The position numbers and the translations under genes are program-made. Positions 1 through 9,952 of a DNA stretch of 64,000 nt are shown here, piece by piece. Source of the DNA: Globisporangium splendens (Eukaryota; Oomycota; Peronosporomycetes; Pythiales; Pythiaceae). Every line of letters begins with the position of its first letter. Position 1 is the stretch's first letter. The stretch spans positions 186,001-250,000 of the forward strand of contig VFIW01000019.1 of the NCBI GenBank assembly GCA_006386115.1. Direction: 5' to 3'. The notes below the pieces were generated by a model. It saw nothing but the letters and a program-made list of their open reading frames with translations. It was not told the origin of the DNA and ran no database searches.

Positions 1-2665
1 ATATTTTGATCATACAAGAATCAAGTGAAATGGAAAAGCTGGCCTGTTTTTCCTCGGAGGTTCCGTTTCGAGGGAGAGGTCAGGAGCGTCGTGCGTCCGT
101 CTATAGTTTGGATCGATTGATGGATGGAATGGAATGAAGGATTGCTCGAGATTGCTGGATTGGTTCTCTGGCTCGGCATGACACTCAGCCATTCGGCGAT
201 TCTCCCTCGACCGCTCACTTCTGCTCTCTGTAGAGTGTTATAATCCATTTTGCCCCCATCTTCTTCAGTAAATAGGTCGACGAGCCTCGGCTGTGCCGGA
301 TTTCCACAAAAACTGGCAGCCTTTCACCCAGCCATGTGTTTTCCTGGCGCGCCGTCAGGCGTGCGAGTTCCCTATTCTGGCACGCTTTCATGCCATCCGC
401 AGACCGCTACTGACAGTGTTTGTAAGGAATTGGCGTGGAACGATGGGTTCTGTCCGGCACTTTCGCAGATGCGGATGTCTTTACATCATCCGGATAATCG
501 CGAACCCATCCATTCGTGCTGCAGAACGGTATACACTGCAACGTATCCGGACACCTACCTGCGATCTGTGTGGGTCTTTGCCGAAATGGACACACATTTC
601 ACGTGAAGAAACGTACCCACGTTGAGAGAGGATCAGGGGTTGTTTTGAGGAGCGCATTTGCATCACTTAACCCAAAGAAATCTCGTTCGAGTGGATCCGA
701 CAGCCTTCCGTGCCTGTTGGTAGTGTGCAGCTTTGAAGTTGCACTCGGTGTCCGTCCAATCTTCGAAAATGCGCAACGCTTTATAGATTCGTAGTTCCAA
801 ATCAACGCAGCTGATTGATGTGCTTCATGACTTGCATGGTGCACTGTCGAAACTCCTGTCGTGGATGACTGTTACACGTTGGTGATATTCTAGCCCCACT
901 CTCTCGTAAGACACGAACTTCTCGCTTGTGTCGCAGAGGCATTCGTGGCATTTTGCACTAGGCGTGAAAGTAGCCAAAAAAATCCACTAGTTTGCCTTGG
1001 AGTAAGTTTCTTCGCCATCTGGGGACAATTGTGGCAGCACCCCAACATGTAGACCAAAGCAGCTGTCCCAGAGGCAAAGTGGTGCTTCCCTGGCTCACGA
1101 GGACGATAGCACGATGGCAGAATTCCTAGTTCTATCGTAATACTTGTTGATGCATATTTGCTCGGGTCGTTGCAGAGCAATAGCAAAAACCAGCGAGTAG
1201 ATGCTACTGTGGTGGTGCAAGCGAAGACAACGAACACCACCAAGCAGTTGTAAGAAGCGCTCGACCATGCATCCTCATTTGGTGCGAAGAGCATGTAGCC
1301 ATGTCACAGGAAGAGGTCAATGGCTGCCTGGTGAAACCGACTTTGATTGGATGAAAATGCTGACCCCAGAATACTGATCACAGGACTCCTGTGATCATGA
1401 GCAGGACCAAACACAAGAACCAAGCTGGCAGCTGAGCATTGAGGTCCTCATTAGGGTTTGTTTGCGTGTGGCGCGTTTGTCCCACCGATCAAATCATTGT
1501 GGGTGCGCGCTGCACATGCTCGCGCTTCCCTCTACCAGCGATTTTCATTCGTTTTGTGGTGATTTATCATTGCTCGAGCTCTCGCTGACGTATCAATGCA
1601 CAAGAGGTCAACTTGTATATGTTGCGGAAGGTAAACGAACGTTTACATCGCCATATGCTGTGATCCGTATCGACAAATAGAACAAGGCAAAACTGGTCTC
1701 TGGTTTCAGTATGTGTGGCTCCAGAAGAGCTGCTCGGGTGCCGTTTGTAAAGTGCGATCGACATGGAGCTGCTCAAGTTCGTTCATCTACAAGACACCTT
1801 GTCCTCGTCGGAAGTGCAGGAATCGGTGCCACTTAACGTCAATCTTTCGGCGTGTGCAAGATGTGCAAGATCCTCAAATCAAATATTGACCAGAAAACCT
1901 GCCGTCTCTGTCGAATGTCCCATGCAAGTTGGAGTCAAAAGTGCCGCTCTTTTATGTTACGTTCATAATGTGATATCTGCATGTGCATATCTATGCTAAT
2001 TGGGCTGCACCAGGTACAATCTTCCTTTGATATGTGATGCTTTGTCGAACTGCATTCGCTCTACAGGATCGCGGTGAAGAGAGGTGCTGATCTGGCACAT
2101 GGCAACTGTGAACCCATCGACTCGTTTTCGTCCCAGCATGATTTTTTTCTCGTCCGGGATTTTTTGGTTCAACTGCAGTTTACAAAATACGGGTCCTCTG
2201 CAGCAAACAAACACATCCAGAATGCAAAACCAGCCTCAAAATAGCCTTATTCCAAAATGAGGGCAATTTTGTGTCCTACGTCCCGAAACATCCCATATTT
2301 ACAGATTTGACATAATTACAGTCCACATACAGGTAAACACGGTCTTTGCCTGATTGCAGGAGCATTGATTGGGGGACAGCCGATGATGGGTTGCTTGCTT
2401 GCTTGCTTTCTTTCTTTTGGGCACACAGGCGCGCTCCATTCCACACTCAACGCCATACAAAGTGCGTGGGCGGTGCCCCCAGACGTTTCATTCGCGGATT
2501 TCCACTCCTTCGCTCCTTCGAGTCCAACCCCAGCCGCATAATAACGAGGAAAGAAGGTGTGTGCTGTCCGCCCTTTCCCTTTGTCCTTATCTGCGCACTC
2601 CCGAATCTCCGCGCTTCTGCGCGCAGCACCCACATATAAAGAGCAAGCTTCCCGCGTCTGGCGCC
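1..2665. other. Left-edge intergenic region
   Basis: No gene can be supported here. Open frames are short and lack recognisable domains. The most protein-like is a 134-codon minus-strand frame at 890-1294, with a hydrophobic stretch near its start (CLVVFVVFACTTTVAS) and a later segment containing KYASTSITIELGILP. It could be a decayed fragment of a membrane protein gene, but no complete exon structure is visible. A perfect 11-bp inverted repeat with a 1-nt centre lies at 1375-1397, and a copy of the recurring motif TGTAGCCATG at 1294-1303. The 3' part, from about 2400, should hold the promoter and 5' leader of the glucan synthase gene; CTCCATTCCACACT near 2433 weakly resembles an oomycete initiator. 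Confidence 0.5.
1375..1397. repeat. Perfect inverted repeat, 11-bp arms
   Basis: The left arm TGATCACAGGA and the right arm TCCTGTGATCA are exact reverse complements separated by a single C. The site is intergenic. It could form a cruciform or bind a dimeric protein; nothing else supports a function. Confidence 0.8.
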
Positions 2666-5600
2666 ATGGAGCGCAGGCAGAGCAGCCGCCGGCGCGCCGA
2701 GTCCAACTACATCCGCACGAATCACGAGCCCGCGCTCGTGCACCTCGAGTCGTCCTTCCGCGGGACGCCCGCCTTCCAGGCGCACAACGAGTACGAGGCG
2801 TACAACGACGATGAGGGCGAGGGCACGCCGCCCACGGGCCAGGCGCCGCGCGCGCCGTCTACGACCGACATCTTCGCGGTGCTGCAAGCCAAGTTCGGCT
2901 TCCAGGCCAGCGCCGTAGCCAACCAGAAGGAGCACTTTGTCTACTGGCTCACCAACTACCAGCTCCGCGTGCAGCACGAGCCCCAGACGCGTCATCTGAG
3001 CGATGCCGACGCCACGCGCATCGCGCTCATGCGCGTGCACGCCAAGTTTTTCAAGAACTACGTCGGCTGGTGCAAGTTTCTGCGCACCAAGCCGTACGTT
3101 GCGCCTGAAACCGTGACGGCATTGAGCAACGGCCGCCGTGCGTCCCAACAGCCGCCGATGTCGGACGCCAATTCGGCGCTCGTGATGGAGAAGCAGCTCG
3201 CGCTGTTCTTGCTCATCTGGGGCGAAGCCGGCAACATGCGCTTTATGCCCGAGTGCATTTGCTTTTTGTACCACAGCATGGCGAATAAGCTGGATGAGGT
3301 CGAGTACTTGCCGAATGTTGAAGAAGGATTTTACCTGAAGACGATCGTTCGTCCGATCTACGAGGTGATCTCGACAATGCGCACTTCTGTCGCTCCGGAG
3401 GGCGCGAAACCTCTGGATCACGCCGACGTGACCAACTACGACGATGTGAACGAATTCTTCTGGACGCCCGCGTGCCTCGACTTTGACGAATTGAACATCG
3501 CGGAGGCGCTCAAGGTCAACGACCCGAAGACGTTCAAGGAGAAGCGAAGCGTGTTCAACCCGCTGCTGGCGTTTTTCCGGATCTGGTTCTTCCTCGTCGT
3601 CATGTTCCACATCATGGTCGTGTTTGTGTACGTCGCGTACCGCGCCGACAATGGCGCATCGAGTGGTCTGAAGTTTTACGGCAACTTCTTCACGACAAGC
3701 CAATCCGATATCCGTGCGCATGCGATTTACTCGATTTTCATCACGATCTCGGCGCTGTTGGCGATGAAGGTGATCTTGCAAGTGTGGCTCTACGGACTGC
3801 GCATCTTCAAGAACACGTGGCTCATGATCGGCGTGTTTTGCCGCATGTTCTGGCACACCTTCTTCTTTGCGCTGTTTCTTTTGGTCGGTCTGTCGCCCGC
3901 GGAAAGCGCGTTGTTCGGCTCGGCCAGTTCAATTCTTCACGGCGGAGGTGATGCCGGCACATACCTCTCGATGGGTTTGCTGTACATGATCGTCTACTGC
4001 ATGCCAGTGTTGTTTGCCGCGTTTTTGCGCATGTTTTGCGCGCAAGCTGTATGGGGTATTCGCATTCTGAACGGATTGGATGGCACGAGACGACAGTACA
4101 TTGGGCGTCAAATGGCGCAGCCGTGGGCAGCGTACTCGCAATACGCGCTCTCGTGGTTGGTGATCTTTTTGTGCAAGTTTTTGTTCAACCTGCAGTTCAT
4201 GATCAAGCCGCTGGTGGGACCATCGATCGTGGTTTACGACATTGTGACCTCGGACTCGGACGGCATCATTAAATCGAACCACAACATCCTGTTCATCGTC
4301 GCGCTCTGGATCCCCGTGTTTGTCGTGTACATGTACGACTCGCAGATCTACTTCATCCTGTACCAGACGATTGTCGGGATGGTGATGGGCGTGCGCATGA
4401 AGCTCGGCCACTACATTGATCTGGAGCCGCTCAAAGCAGGCTTGTACACTGCACCCAAGCAATTCGATGTGCGGGTCACATCGACGCTCGCAAAAACTGT
4501 TCAGCAAGAATCCGCGCCTTCGAAAGAAGACGGTGAGATTGACCACGTGCGCCTGCGCTTTGCTATCATCTGGAACGAAGTGATCAGCAATTTTCGACTG
4601 AACGATTTACTCGATGACCGTGAAACTGTGATGCTGCAATACCGAATTCTCGGCAAGGGAGAGCATGTGGAAGTGCCGATTTTTTTGCTCGCTGGATCGC
4701 TGACCAAGGCAATTACAATGACGTCGGCTGCGTCCGCAAACAAGTGGAGTACGCAGACGATCGTAAAGAACTTGGAGAGCGCATCGATTCTGGACGGTGT
4801 GCAAGATGGCTTGTACTTGCTCCGTGAGATTTTCACGCTTCTTCTCGGTGACAGCGATGACCCAAACGGTGCTGCGAGCGTGCTCGAGTACATCTATGGC
4901 TCGCCAGATATAGCGTCTCTGCTTGACTTTACGCATTTGCCTGAACTCAGCGAGCAAATCGTAGAGCTCTTGGGTCTTGTGCTCGACATGCCGGAAGACA
5001 TTGCATCGATTGAAGGCAACGATGCTGAGACACAGAGCCTTCGTTTGGAATTTCAAGTTCAAGTTGGCGAAGTGGTCCAATCTGTTCGTGATACGTTCAA
5101 GATCGTGGGAAAGATGGTGAATGACGCGAGTTTGTCACGAAAGCTCGAGACGTGTCGGTTCCTTCAGTTCACGCCTGACTTTGCGTTCCAGAAGCAGCAG
5201 TTGTTGTCCCTGTACAAGGCCGATGTCATGTTGCAGAACGGTTTTTTCTCGGCGCACAGACGCGAAAACGACGAGTCGTATGCATCGTCGTCGCGTTTTG
5301 CAAGAGAAGACTTTATTTCAGGATGCACACGTTTGTTCATTCTGCTTCGCCTTGATGTTGCGAACTCGTTGCCGCGCTCCCCCGAGGCCAAACGACGAAT
5401 GGGCTTTTTCCTCCATTCGTTGAACATGGATATGCCCGAAGTGACTTCGCTCGAAGCCATGCCGTCGTTCTCGGTGATGACGCCGTACTACAGTGAAACG
5501 GTGTTGTTCACCTTGGATGAGCTGAAGGACCCTGTGCACTCGAATCCGCTTTTCGAAGCAATTGACAAGAAAGCCACGACGAAAGGACGTGGTGAGCTCA

Positions 5601-8600
5601 GCATCATGCGCTACTTGATCACGCAACACGCCGAAGAGTGGAGCAACTTTCTTGAGCGAATGGGCGTAGCCACCCTTGAAGAAGCGCTGGCCGACGTTCC
5701 GATGCAAGTGCGTCTGTGGGCATCCTTGAGAGGTCAGACGCTTGCGCGTACCGTGCAGGGCATGATGATGTATGAAGATGCGATTCGACTCTTGCGCTGG
5801 CTTGAACTGTACGCTGTAGCGGACATGAACGAAGCAACGAAGGCGAACGAGATGAGTCGAATTTCTGCGTTGAAGTTCTCGTACATCACAGGCTGCCAAA
5901 TCTATTCCCAGCAAGTGGCAAAGGGCGACCATCGCGCGGATGATATCGATTTCTTGATGAAGAAATATCCGAGCTGGCGAGTGAGTTTTGTGGATACGAT
6001 CAAAGGAAGCGATACGACTCGCTACGACTGTGTCTTGGTGAAATCGGAGAACAACGAAATCGTGGAGGTGTATCGATACGAACTGCCTGGCAACCCGATC
6101 CTTGGTGAAGGTAAGCCAGAAAACCAGAATGTGGCACTACCGTTTACGAGAGGGGAATATTTGCAGACCATTGATATGAACCAAGAACATTACTTTGAAG
6201 AAACGCTGAAGATGCCGAACTTTTTGGCGACTGCGACTTCAAGCGGTGAAGATGTGACGATTATCGGTATGAAGGAACACGTGTTCACTGGACGCGCGTC
6301 TTCGTTGGCCAGCTTCATGACGCTGCAGGAACTTGTGTTTGTCACGCTGACTCAACGCGTGCTTGCAACTCCTCTTCGCGCTCGTATGCACTACGGGCAC
6401 CCTGACGTGTTTGAGAAGTCTTTTGTTATCACGAGTGGCGGTGTGTCGAAGGCGAGCAAGGGGATCAATCTGTCTGAAGATGTGTTCAGCGGCTACAACG
6501 TGACGTTGCGTGGCGGATTGGTGACGCACGTGGAGTTCATGCAATGCGGAAAAGGACGTGATGTGACGTTGAGTCAGATCAATGCCTTTGAAGCCAAGCT
6601 TTCGAATGGTTGTGCTGAGAGTTGTTTGAGTCGCGAAGGGCATCGCTTGTCGAACAACCTGGACTTCTTCCGCTTGAACTCGATGTTCTTTGGACACTTC
6701 GGCTTTTACATCTGTAATGCGTTGACGGTACTGTGTGTCTACATCTACGCATACGCCAAGTTGTACGTGGCGACTCATGAAGACATTGAAGTGAGTGCTG
6801 TCATGGCATCGAACAGTATGTCGTCTCTGTCGACCGTGATGAGTACGCAGTACATTCTACAATTTGGTATGCTGACGACGCTCCCGCTCCTGGCAACATT
6901 ATATGTTGAGTTTGGTTTCAAGCAAGCTTCGATGAGAGTCGTGGAGCTGATTTCGACGCTGGGAATTGTGTTTTACGTCTTCCTCACTGGGACGAAGGCT
7001 CATTTCTACGATGTCGCGCTGATTCGTGGTGGCTCCAAGTATCGTGGAACTGGACGAGGATTTGCCATTACGAGAGATCCGATGGTCAACTTTTTCAAGG
7101 AGTACAATGTGTCCCACTTCCGTAAGGCTGTTGAGCTCATCGGCGTCATGATTCTCTTTGGAATCTGCGGAAACTTCAACATTGGTCAAGATGCGTTGTC
7201 TGACTACTGTGAGACTGCAACGTTTGATTGTGACGATGAACCAGATTTGATTCCAGCCAACATCACTTCGCTGCAAGCGTACAGTGCAACGCCACAAAGC
7301 TACGGTCTTGCTTCTTTTGCGGTGCTTCTTCTTGGAGCGTGCTGGCTGATGGCACCATTCCTGTTTAACACGGATGGTTTGGTGCTTCAGAAGACAAACA
7401 TCGATGTGGCGAACTGGTTCGCGTGGATGATGCGCGTAAAGCGCGACGACGATCTGATTGACCAAGAGGAGAGAAGCTTGTCTGGAACGCCGAAAGACGG
7501 ATGGCTCGAGTGGTGGAAGGAAGATGTCGACTTGATGCTCAACCTGGGTGGCATGGGACGGATCACGTACTGCTTGCGGGAGCTGCGCCACCCGTTGGCG
7601 ATGTACTACGTGTTCACGACCCAGTTTTCGCTCACCGACATGATTTGGCTGATTATCGTGATTGGCGCTATTTGGGTGGCACTGTCTGCAGGAGATCTCG
7701 TGACCAATTCGACCATTGCGCGAAAGCAAAAGTTGCAGCTCCTCACCGTGCGTGGCATCGTGTACATGCTTGTCGTCGTCTGTGGTCTGATGATCGCGCC
7801 AATTGTAATCGGAGGCATTGCTGGCTGGTCAGTGAACAAGGCTTTGGTGCTCGCGAGTGCGATCTTCTTGGGGTTGAACTCGATCTGCCAGTTTGCACTG
7901 GCGCTTCATGGCTTTTACGGATTCCGTCTCGCGATGACGCGGCCCGTGATTGCATTGGGCTTTCTCTTCGATATGCTCGTGGGTTTCTTCCTCGTCGTGC
8001 CACTGATGGCGCTTTCCTTCCTCCCGTTCATGCGTATCCTGCAAACGCGCATGCTGTACAACGGAGGCTTCTCGCGCGCGTTGAGCTCTGGCTCGGAAGT
8101 CGCGGCGTCGCTGGTGATCATTCTCGGCTTGGTTGCTGGTTTCGTGCACGGCTTCATGACGTGTTTTATTGCTGCACTGGGCTACGTCAATGACTCGAGC
8201 GACAACTTTGTGAACCGGTCGTTCTATTACTTTGTGACGAACGCGCTGTCGGACAGCGAGAGCTCCCAGTTGCTGAAATGGATGCAGAAAGGGTACTTGA
8301 AGACTGCGTGCGCGGGGGCTTCGATTGTCGCGATCTTGATCAGCTTGATGCTGAGTCGCTTCTTTGGTCGTCGATGGAGCATGGTTTCGGGTGCTGTCTG
8401 CATCGTGGCGAGCATGGTGCTCAACTTTATCGAATCGAGGGTGATGATCATTCTTGCGTGCACCCTCGCAGCAGCAGGGCTCGCCGTGCTGACGATGAAC
8501 TACATGCTGTACAGCTTTGAGATTTGCACCAAGGGATGGCGTGGCAAGAGTGTGGTGATGTTCTTGCTCGGCAGTATGTTCGGGTACCTCGTGCACGCGA

Positions 8601-9952
8601 TCATGCAAGCCAACCTTGACAGAGAGGTGATGACCTCGACAAACTCTTCGAAGAGCTACAATGACAACTGGCGCATGATGCCGCTGTATGTCGCCGCGCC
8701 GGTCATTATTGTGCTGGGAATCGTGTTGAAAGTGATCCCGGAGAGTCCTGTGTGGCTGCTTCGCAACAAGCACACGGATCACGCGAGAAGAGTGCTTGCG
8801 CGACTCCGTCAGCGTGAAAATGTGCAGCAGGATATGGCGTTGATCGAGGAGGAGCTGAAGGGCTCGGCGGCGAATGGAACCAACCTGCCGTTCCGCATCT
8901 CGTTTGTGTTTGTGCTGCAGATCATGGTCGGTCTCGTGATGTCGCACGGACTCTTGTACCGCCAGCAGTTGAAAGAGACCAGCACGTCGACGACCGGCAG
9001 TCGGTACTCGTTGTGGTTTGAGTACTATGCGATCTGCAGCGCTGCGGGGCTCGCGTTTGGGATCTTTTTGGTGGACAACGTGCGCCGCAAGACACTGTTG
9101 AAAGAGTTCTTGCCGTGCCTGGCGATCTTGTCGTTTTTCTGTGGCATGATTGCGAGTGCGACGAGTGACACTGGCAAAGTGCTACAGGGACTGCTGCTCG
9201 TCTTGTACATCGCTGCGGGACTAAGTCTGTTGAGCGTGGCGTGGCTCTCGGCGATGGAGATGTTCCCAACATCGCAGCGTCCCATTCTGTTCTCGCTATC
9301 GCTGTGCGTGTTCTATCTGACGGAAGGGGTCGTGTTCCTCGCGACGCCTTCGTTCGCCGCGACGCATTTCATCTTTGGCGCGTTGTGTGCGTTGATGACG
9401 GTCGTGCTCTTCATGTTCTGCGCGAGTACCAAGATTGGTGCGATCCAGCTCAAGGGCGAAAAGAAAGCGGAGAAGGAAAAGCAGGCGCTGGCGGACGCCG
9501 CCGCGATCGTCGCGGCCGGTGTGAACGATATCCATGCACACGGCGAGAACCAGCTCCAGATACGGCGCCAACAGTCCCGCTTCGCGGTCGGCGCGGGCGG
9601 GAACCAGTCGTCTCGACGCCTGCCGTACGTGAACCAGTCGACGCTCGACAGCACGAGCAGCAGCGACAACGCCAACATCCAGACGTTTACGTCCACGAGC
9701 ATGAATAACGTGAGCCAGAGCTTCCACGACGACAGCAGCGAGAGCAACGCCACGCAGAGCCCGCGTGTGGGGTCGTACGTGCCGCAGCGGTCCGGGTCCA
9801 TCGACCTGATCGACGAGTTCGACGCGCTCGACTCGAGTCGCAGCGCCCACACCGCCGAGGTGTCGTACCCCGTGCAGCAGCCGCGCTCGCAGTCGTTCCT
9901 GCGCTCGCAGTCGTACCCGGACGCTGACGAGACCATGTACCGACGGCTGTAA
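2666..9952 (+). CDS. 1,3-beta-glucan (callose) synthase with C-terminal sugar-transporter-like domain
   Basis: This intronless gene encodes about 2,428 residues. By family it polymerises UDP-glucose into 1,3-beta-glucan at the plasma membrane, a main component of oomycete cell walls. Residue ~174 onward holds the FKS1/callose-synthase N-terminal signature (LLIWGEAGNMRFMPEC), followed by a membrane cluster at ~305-570. At ~631 comes the conserved IIWNEVISNFRLNDLLDDRE block. The catalytic region (~1228-1340) has RMHYGHPDVF, GGVSKASKGINLSED and GKGRDVTLSQINAFEAK. A second membrane cluster spans ~1342-1838. Residues ~1845-2262 look like half or more of an MFS sugar porter, with FGRRWSM and, at ~2025, PESPVWLL. 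The tail (~2265-2428) is Ser/Gln-rich and probably disordered. The start chosen is the ATG in GCGCCATGG; the frame is open 267 bp further upstream, but that part looks like leader. Synthase identity is secure; transport activity of the extension is unproven. Confidence 0.93.
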   Translation: MERRQSSRRRAESNYIRTNHEPALVHLESSFRGTPAFQAHNEYEAYNDDEGEGTPPTGQAPRAPSTTDIFAVLQAKFGFQASAVANQKEHFVYWLTNYQLRVQHEPQTRHLSDADATRIALMRVHAKFFKNYVGWCKFLRTKPYVAPETVTALSNGRRASQQPPMSDANSALVMEKQLALFLLIWGEAGNMRFMPECICFLYHSMANKLDEVEYLPNVEEGFYLKTIVRPIYEVISTMRTSVAPEGAKPLDHADVTNYDDVNEFFWTPACLDFDELNIAEALKVNDPKTFKEKRSVFNPLLAFFRIWFFLVVMFHIMVVFVYVAYRADNGASSGLKFYGNFFTTSQSDIRAHAIYSIFITISALLAMKVILQVWLYGLRIFKNTWLMIGVFCRMFWHTFFFALFLLVGLSPAESALFGSASSILHGGGDAGTYLSMGLLYMIVYCMPVLFAAFLRMFCAQAVWGIRILNGLDGTRRQYIGRQMAQPWAAYSQYALSWLVIFLCKFLFNLQFMIKPLVGPSIVVYDIVTSDSDGIIKSNHNILFIVALWIPVFVVYMYDSQIYFILYQTIVGMVMGVRMKLGHYIDLEPLKAGLYTAPKQFDVRVTSTLAKTVQQESAPSKEDGEIDHVRLRFAIIWNEVISNFRLNDLLDDRETVMLQYRILGKGEHVEVPIFLLAGSLTKAITMTSAASANKWSTQTIVKNLESASILDGVQDGLYLLREIFTLLLGDSDDPNGAASVLEYIYGSPDIASLLDFTHLPELSEQIVELLGLVLDMPEDIASIEGNDAETQSLRLEFQVQVGEVVQSVRDTFKIVGKMVNDASLSRKLETCRFLQFTPDFAFQKQQLLSLYKADVMLQNGFFSAHRRENDESYASSSRFAREDFISGCTRLFILLRLDVANSLPRSPEAKRRMGFFLHSLNMDMPEVTSLEAMPSFSVMTPYYSETVLFTLDELKDPVHSNPLFEAIDKKATTKGRGELSIMRYLITQHAEEWSNFLERMGVATLEEALADVPMQVRLWASLRGQTLARTVQGMMMYEDAIRLLRWLELYAVADMNEATKANEMSRISALKFSYITGCQIYSQQVAKGDHRADDIDFLMKKYPSWRVSFVDTIKGSDTTRYDCVLVKSENNEIVEVYRYELPGNPILGEGKPENQNVALPFTRGEYLQTIDMNQEHYFEETLKMPNFLATATSSGEDVTIIGMKEHVFTGRASSLASFMTLQELVFVTLTQRVLATPLRARMHYGHPDVFEKSFVITSGGVSKASKGINLSEDVFSGYNVTLRGGLVTHVEFMQCGKGRDVTLSQINAFEAKLSNGCAESCLSREGHRLSNNLDFFRLNSMFFGHFGFYICNALTVLCVYIYAYAKLYVATHEDIEVSAVMASNSMSSLSTVMSTQYILQFGMLTTLPLLATLYVEFGFKQASMRVVELISTLGIVFYVFLTGTKAHFYDVALIRGGSKYRGTGRGFAITRDPMVNFFKEYNVSHFRKAVELIGVMILFGICGNFNIGQDALSDYCETATFDCDDEPDLIPANITSLQAYSATPQSYGLASFAVLLLGACWLMAPFLFNTDGLVLQKTNIDVANWFAWMMRVKRDDDLIDQEERSLSGTPKDGWLEWWKEDVDLMLNLGGMGRITYCLRELRHPLAMYYVFTTQFSLTDMIWLIIVIGAIWVALSAGDLVTNSTIARKQKLQLLTVRGIVYMLVVVCGLMIAPIVIGGIAGWSVNKALVLASAIFLGLNSICQFALALHGFYGFRLAMTRPVIALGFLFDMLVGFFLVVPLMALSFLPFMRILQTRMLYNGGFSRALSSGSEVAASLVIILGLVAGFVHGFMTCFIAALGYVNDSSDNFVNRSFYYFVTNALSDSESSQLLKWMQKGYLKTACAGASIVAILISLMLSRFFGRRWSMVSGAVCIVASMVLNFIESRVMIILACTLAAAGLAVLTMNYMLYSFEICTKGWRGKSVVMFLLGSMFGYLVHAIMQANLDREVMTSTNSSKSYNDNWRMMPLYVAAPVIIVLGIVLKVIPESPVWLLRNKHTDHARRVLARLRQRENVQQDMALIEEELKGSAANGTNLPFRISFVFVLQIMVGLVMSHGLLYRQQLKETSTSTTGSRYSLWFEYYAICSAAGLAFGIFLVDNVRRKTLLKEFLPCLAILSFFCGMIASATSDTGKVLQGLLLVLYIAAGLSLLSVAWLSAMEMFPTSQRPILFSLSLCVFYLTEGVVFLATPSFAATHFIFGALCALMTVVLFMFCASTKIGAIQLKGEKKAEKEKQALADAAAIVAAGVNDIHAHGENQLQIRRQQSRFAVGAGGNQSSRRLPYVNQSTLDSTSSSDNANIQTFTSTSMNNVSQSFHDDSSESNATQSPRVGSYVPQRSGSIDLIDEFDALDSSRSAHTAEVSYPVQQPRSQSFLRSQSYPDADETMYRRL

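Noticed and set aside
250..794. Overlapping plus-strand open frames of 92-118 codons
   Set aside because: No recognisable motif, inconsistent composition, and no start or splice context.
2447..3856. Long minus-strand open frame (469 codons) opposite the glucan synthase
   Set aside because: It mirrors the codon bias of the plus-strand gene, is rich in Arg/His/Val, and shows no domain; antisense shadow.
7829..8947. 372-codon minus-strand open frame
   Set aside because: Antisense shadow within the glucan synthase; His/Arg/Gln-rich.
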